This document shows, piece by piece, positions 5,742 to 6,182 of a DNA stretch of 6,182 nt. A model generated the notes under the pieces. It did no database searches. It saw only the letters and a list, made by a program, of their open reading frames with translations, and was not told the origin of the DNA. Within the stretch, counting starts at the first letter, position 1, and each line of letters starts with the position of its first letter. Source of the DNA: Eubacteriales bacterium (GTDB lineage Bacteria; Bacillota; Clostridia; Acetivibrionales; STF1-152); contig JAQVNH010000069.1 of the NCBI GenBank assembly GCA_028703215.1, positions 1 through 6,182 on the forward strand, given 5' to 3'. The position numbers and the translations under genes were made by a program.

Positions 5742-6182
5742 GTGAAGTTATTGAAAAAATTGGGCATTTATGTTCTTTTACTCGCCATGACACTCACAAT
5801 GGTTGCATGCGGACCGTCCGGCGGTGAAACGACGACGACGAAGCCGACAACAGCAGCGCCTACGACAGCTAAGCCCACGACGGCAGCCCCCACAACTACA
5901 CCCGAACCTACGACATCAGAGTCGGGAGCTATGGAAATTCCTGTTGACAATCTCACGACTTACATGTCGATAGGAGAGCAAAACCCGTGGAAGGATACTG
6001 TCTATACTCTCGGGGAAGGAAACACCGGAAAGCAGTATGTTAAGTTCAACCTTACTCCTCTTGTTGACGGAATCGACGGCGGAGTTCATTTTGCCGGATT
6101 CGGCAAAGAAGTGGCTGGATTCGCGGATCTTGCGATCGCTGTCAGGATGGCTCAGGGCGTGTTTGACGCAAGAAACGGCGAC
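5742..6182 (+). CDS. Surface lipoprotein with Thr-Pro tether and the same beta-sandwich domain (paralog 3), C-terminus cut by window edge
   Basis: 147 codons from GTG, open to the right edge; going by its siblings, around 100 residues are missing. Residues 1-22 are a lipoprotein signal peptide (KLLKKLG, hydrophobic core) with the lipobox MVAC; C23 is the predicted lipidated residue. Residues 29-60 are a linker of KPTTAAPTTAKPTTAAPTT type, close to the linker of the neighbouring SLH protein. From about residue 63 the domain matches the two lipoproteins upstream: YTLGEGNTGKQYVKFNLTP, DGIDGGVHFAGF, FADLAIAVRM and FDARNG (141-146). It lacks the TEPRPFTPVQ entry motif shared by the other two and is more divergent. 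Its LTPLVDGIDGGVHF and DLAIAVR segments are the closest of the three to the secreted-protein domain I recall from other bacteria. Role inferred as surface glycan binding, next to the SLH/beta-helix protein. Confidence 0.82.
   Translation, partial: MKLLKKLGIYVLLLAMTLTMVACGPSGGETTTTKPTTAAPTTAKPTTAAPTTTPEPTTSESGAMEIPVDNLTTYMSIGEQNPWKDTVYTLGEGNTGKQYVKFNLTPLVDGIDGGVHFAGFGKEVAGFADLAIAVRMAQGVFDARNGD
5829..5915 (+). repeat. Tandem Thr-Pro-Ala linker repeat in the third lipoprotein
   Basis: This stretch codes for repeated (K/A)PTTAAPTT units with imperfect short DNA repeats. A 23-base segment at 5847-5869 matches 3946-3968 in the SLH protein gene with a single mismatch. Confidence 0.75.

Noticed and set aside
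5768..5956. Minus-strand frame rich in Val-Val-Gly-Ala repeats
   Set aside because: This is the reverse complement of the Thr-Pro-Ala linker repeat of the third lipoprotein, which has a strong start site and lipobox.

Overview
The window looks like a piece of chromosome from a Gram-positive anaerobe of the Clostridia type, probably an uncultured plant-polysaccharide degrader. This is inferred from strong AGGAGG-type ribosome binding sites, GTG and TTG starts, S-layer homology (SLH) repeats, several lipoprotein signals and Thr/Pro/Ala linkers. No rRNA, tRNA, CRISPR array, transposase or phage gene was seen. All five recognisable genes encode exported or surface-anchored proteins; no cytoplasmic enzyme is present.

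Layout: (1) Positions 1-1189, minus strand: the N-terminal 396 residues of a membrane-anchored DUF4038/apiosidase-like (GH140-type) glycoside hydrolase, cut by the left edge. (2) Positions 1190-1450: a divergent intergenic region with a good minus-strand promoter and a perfect -10 box facing right. (3) Positions 1451-2221 and 2375-3118, plus strand: two paralogous lipoproteins, each made of a lipobox, a disordered linker and one predicted beta-sandwich domain resembling carbohydrate-associated domains of secreted bacterial proteins. (4) Positions 3217-5610, plus strand: a 797-residue protein with a TTG start, signal peptide, degenerate N-terminal SLH repeats, a repetitive Thr-Ala-Pro linker and a large cysteine-rich right-handed beta-helix of the pectate-lyase type. 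(5) Positions 5742-6182, plus strand: the beginning of a third lipoprotein paralog, cut by the right edge.

The four plus-strand genes share a direction, have gaps of about 100-150 bases and each carry their own ribosome binding site. They look like one functional cluster, though not necessarily one transcript. My reading is a cell-surface glycan-handling locus: an SLH-anchored beta-helix protein sits in the cell wall, small lipoproteins display single putative glycan-binding domains on tethers, and a divergently transcribed glycosidase acts at the membrane. The families are supported by motifs read from the sequence. The joint function and the substrate, for example apiose-containing pectin, are inference.
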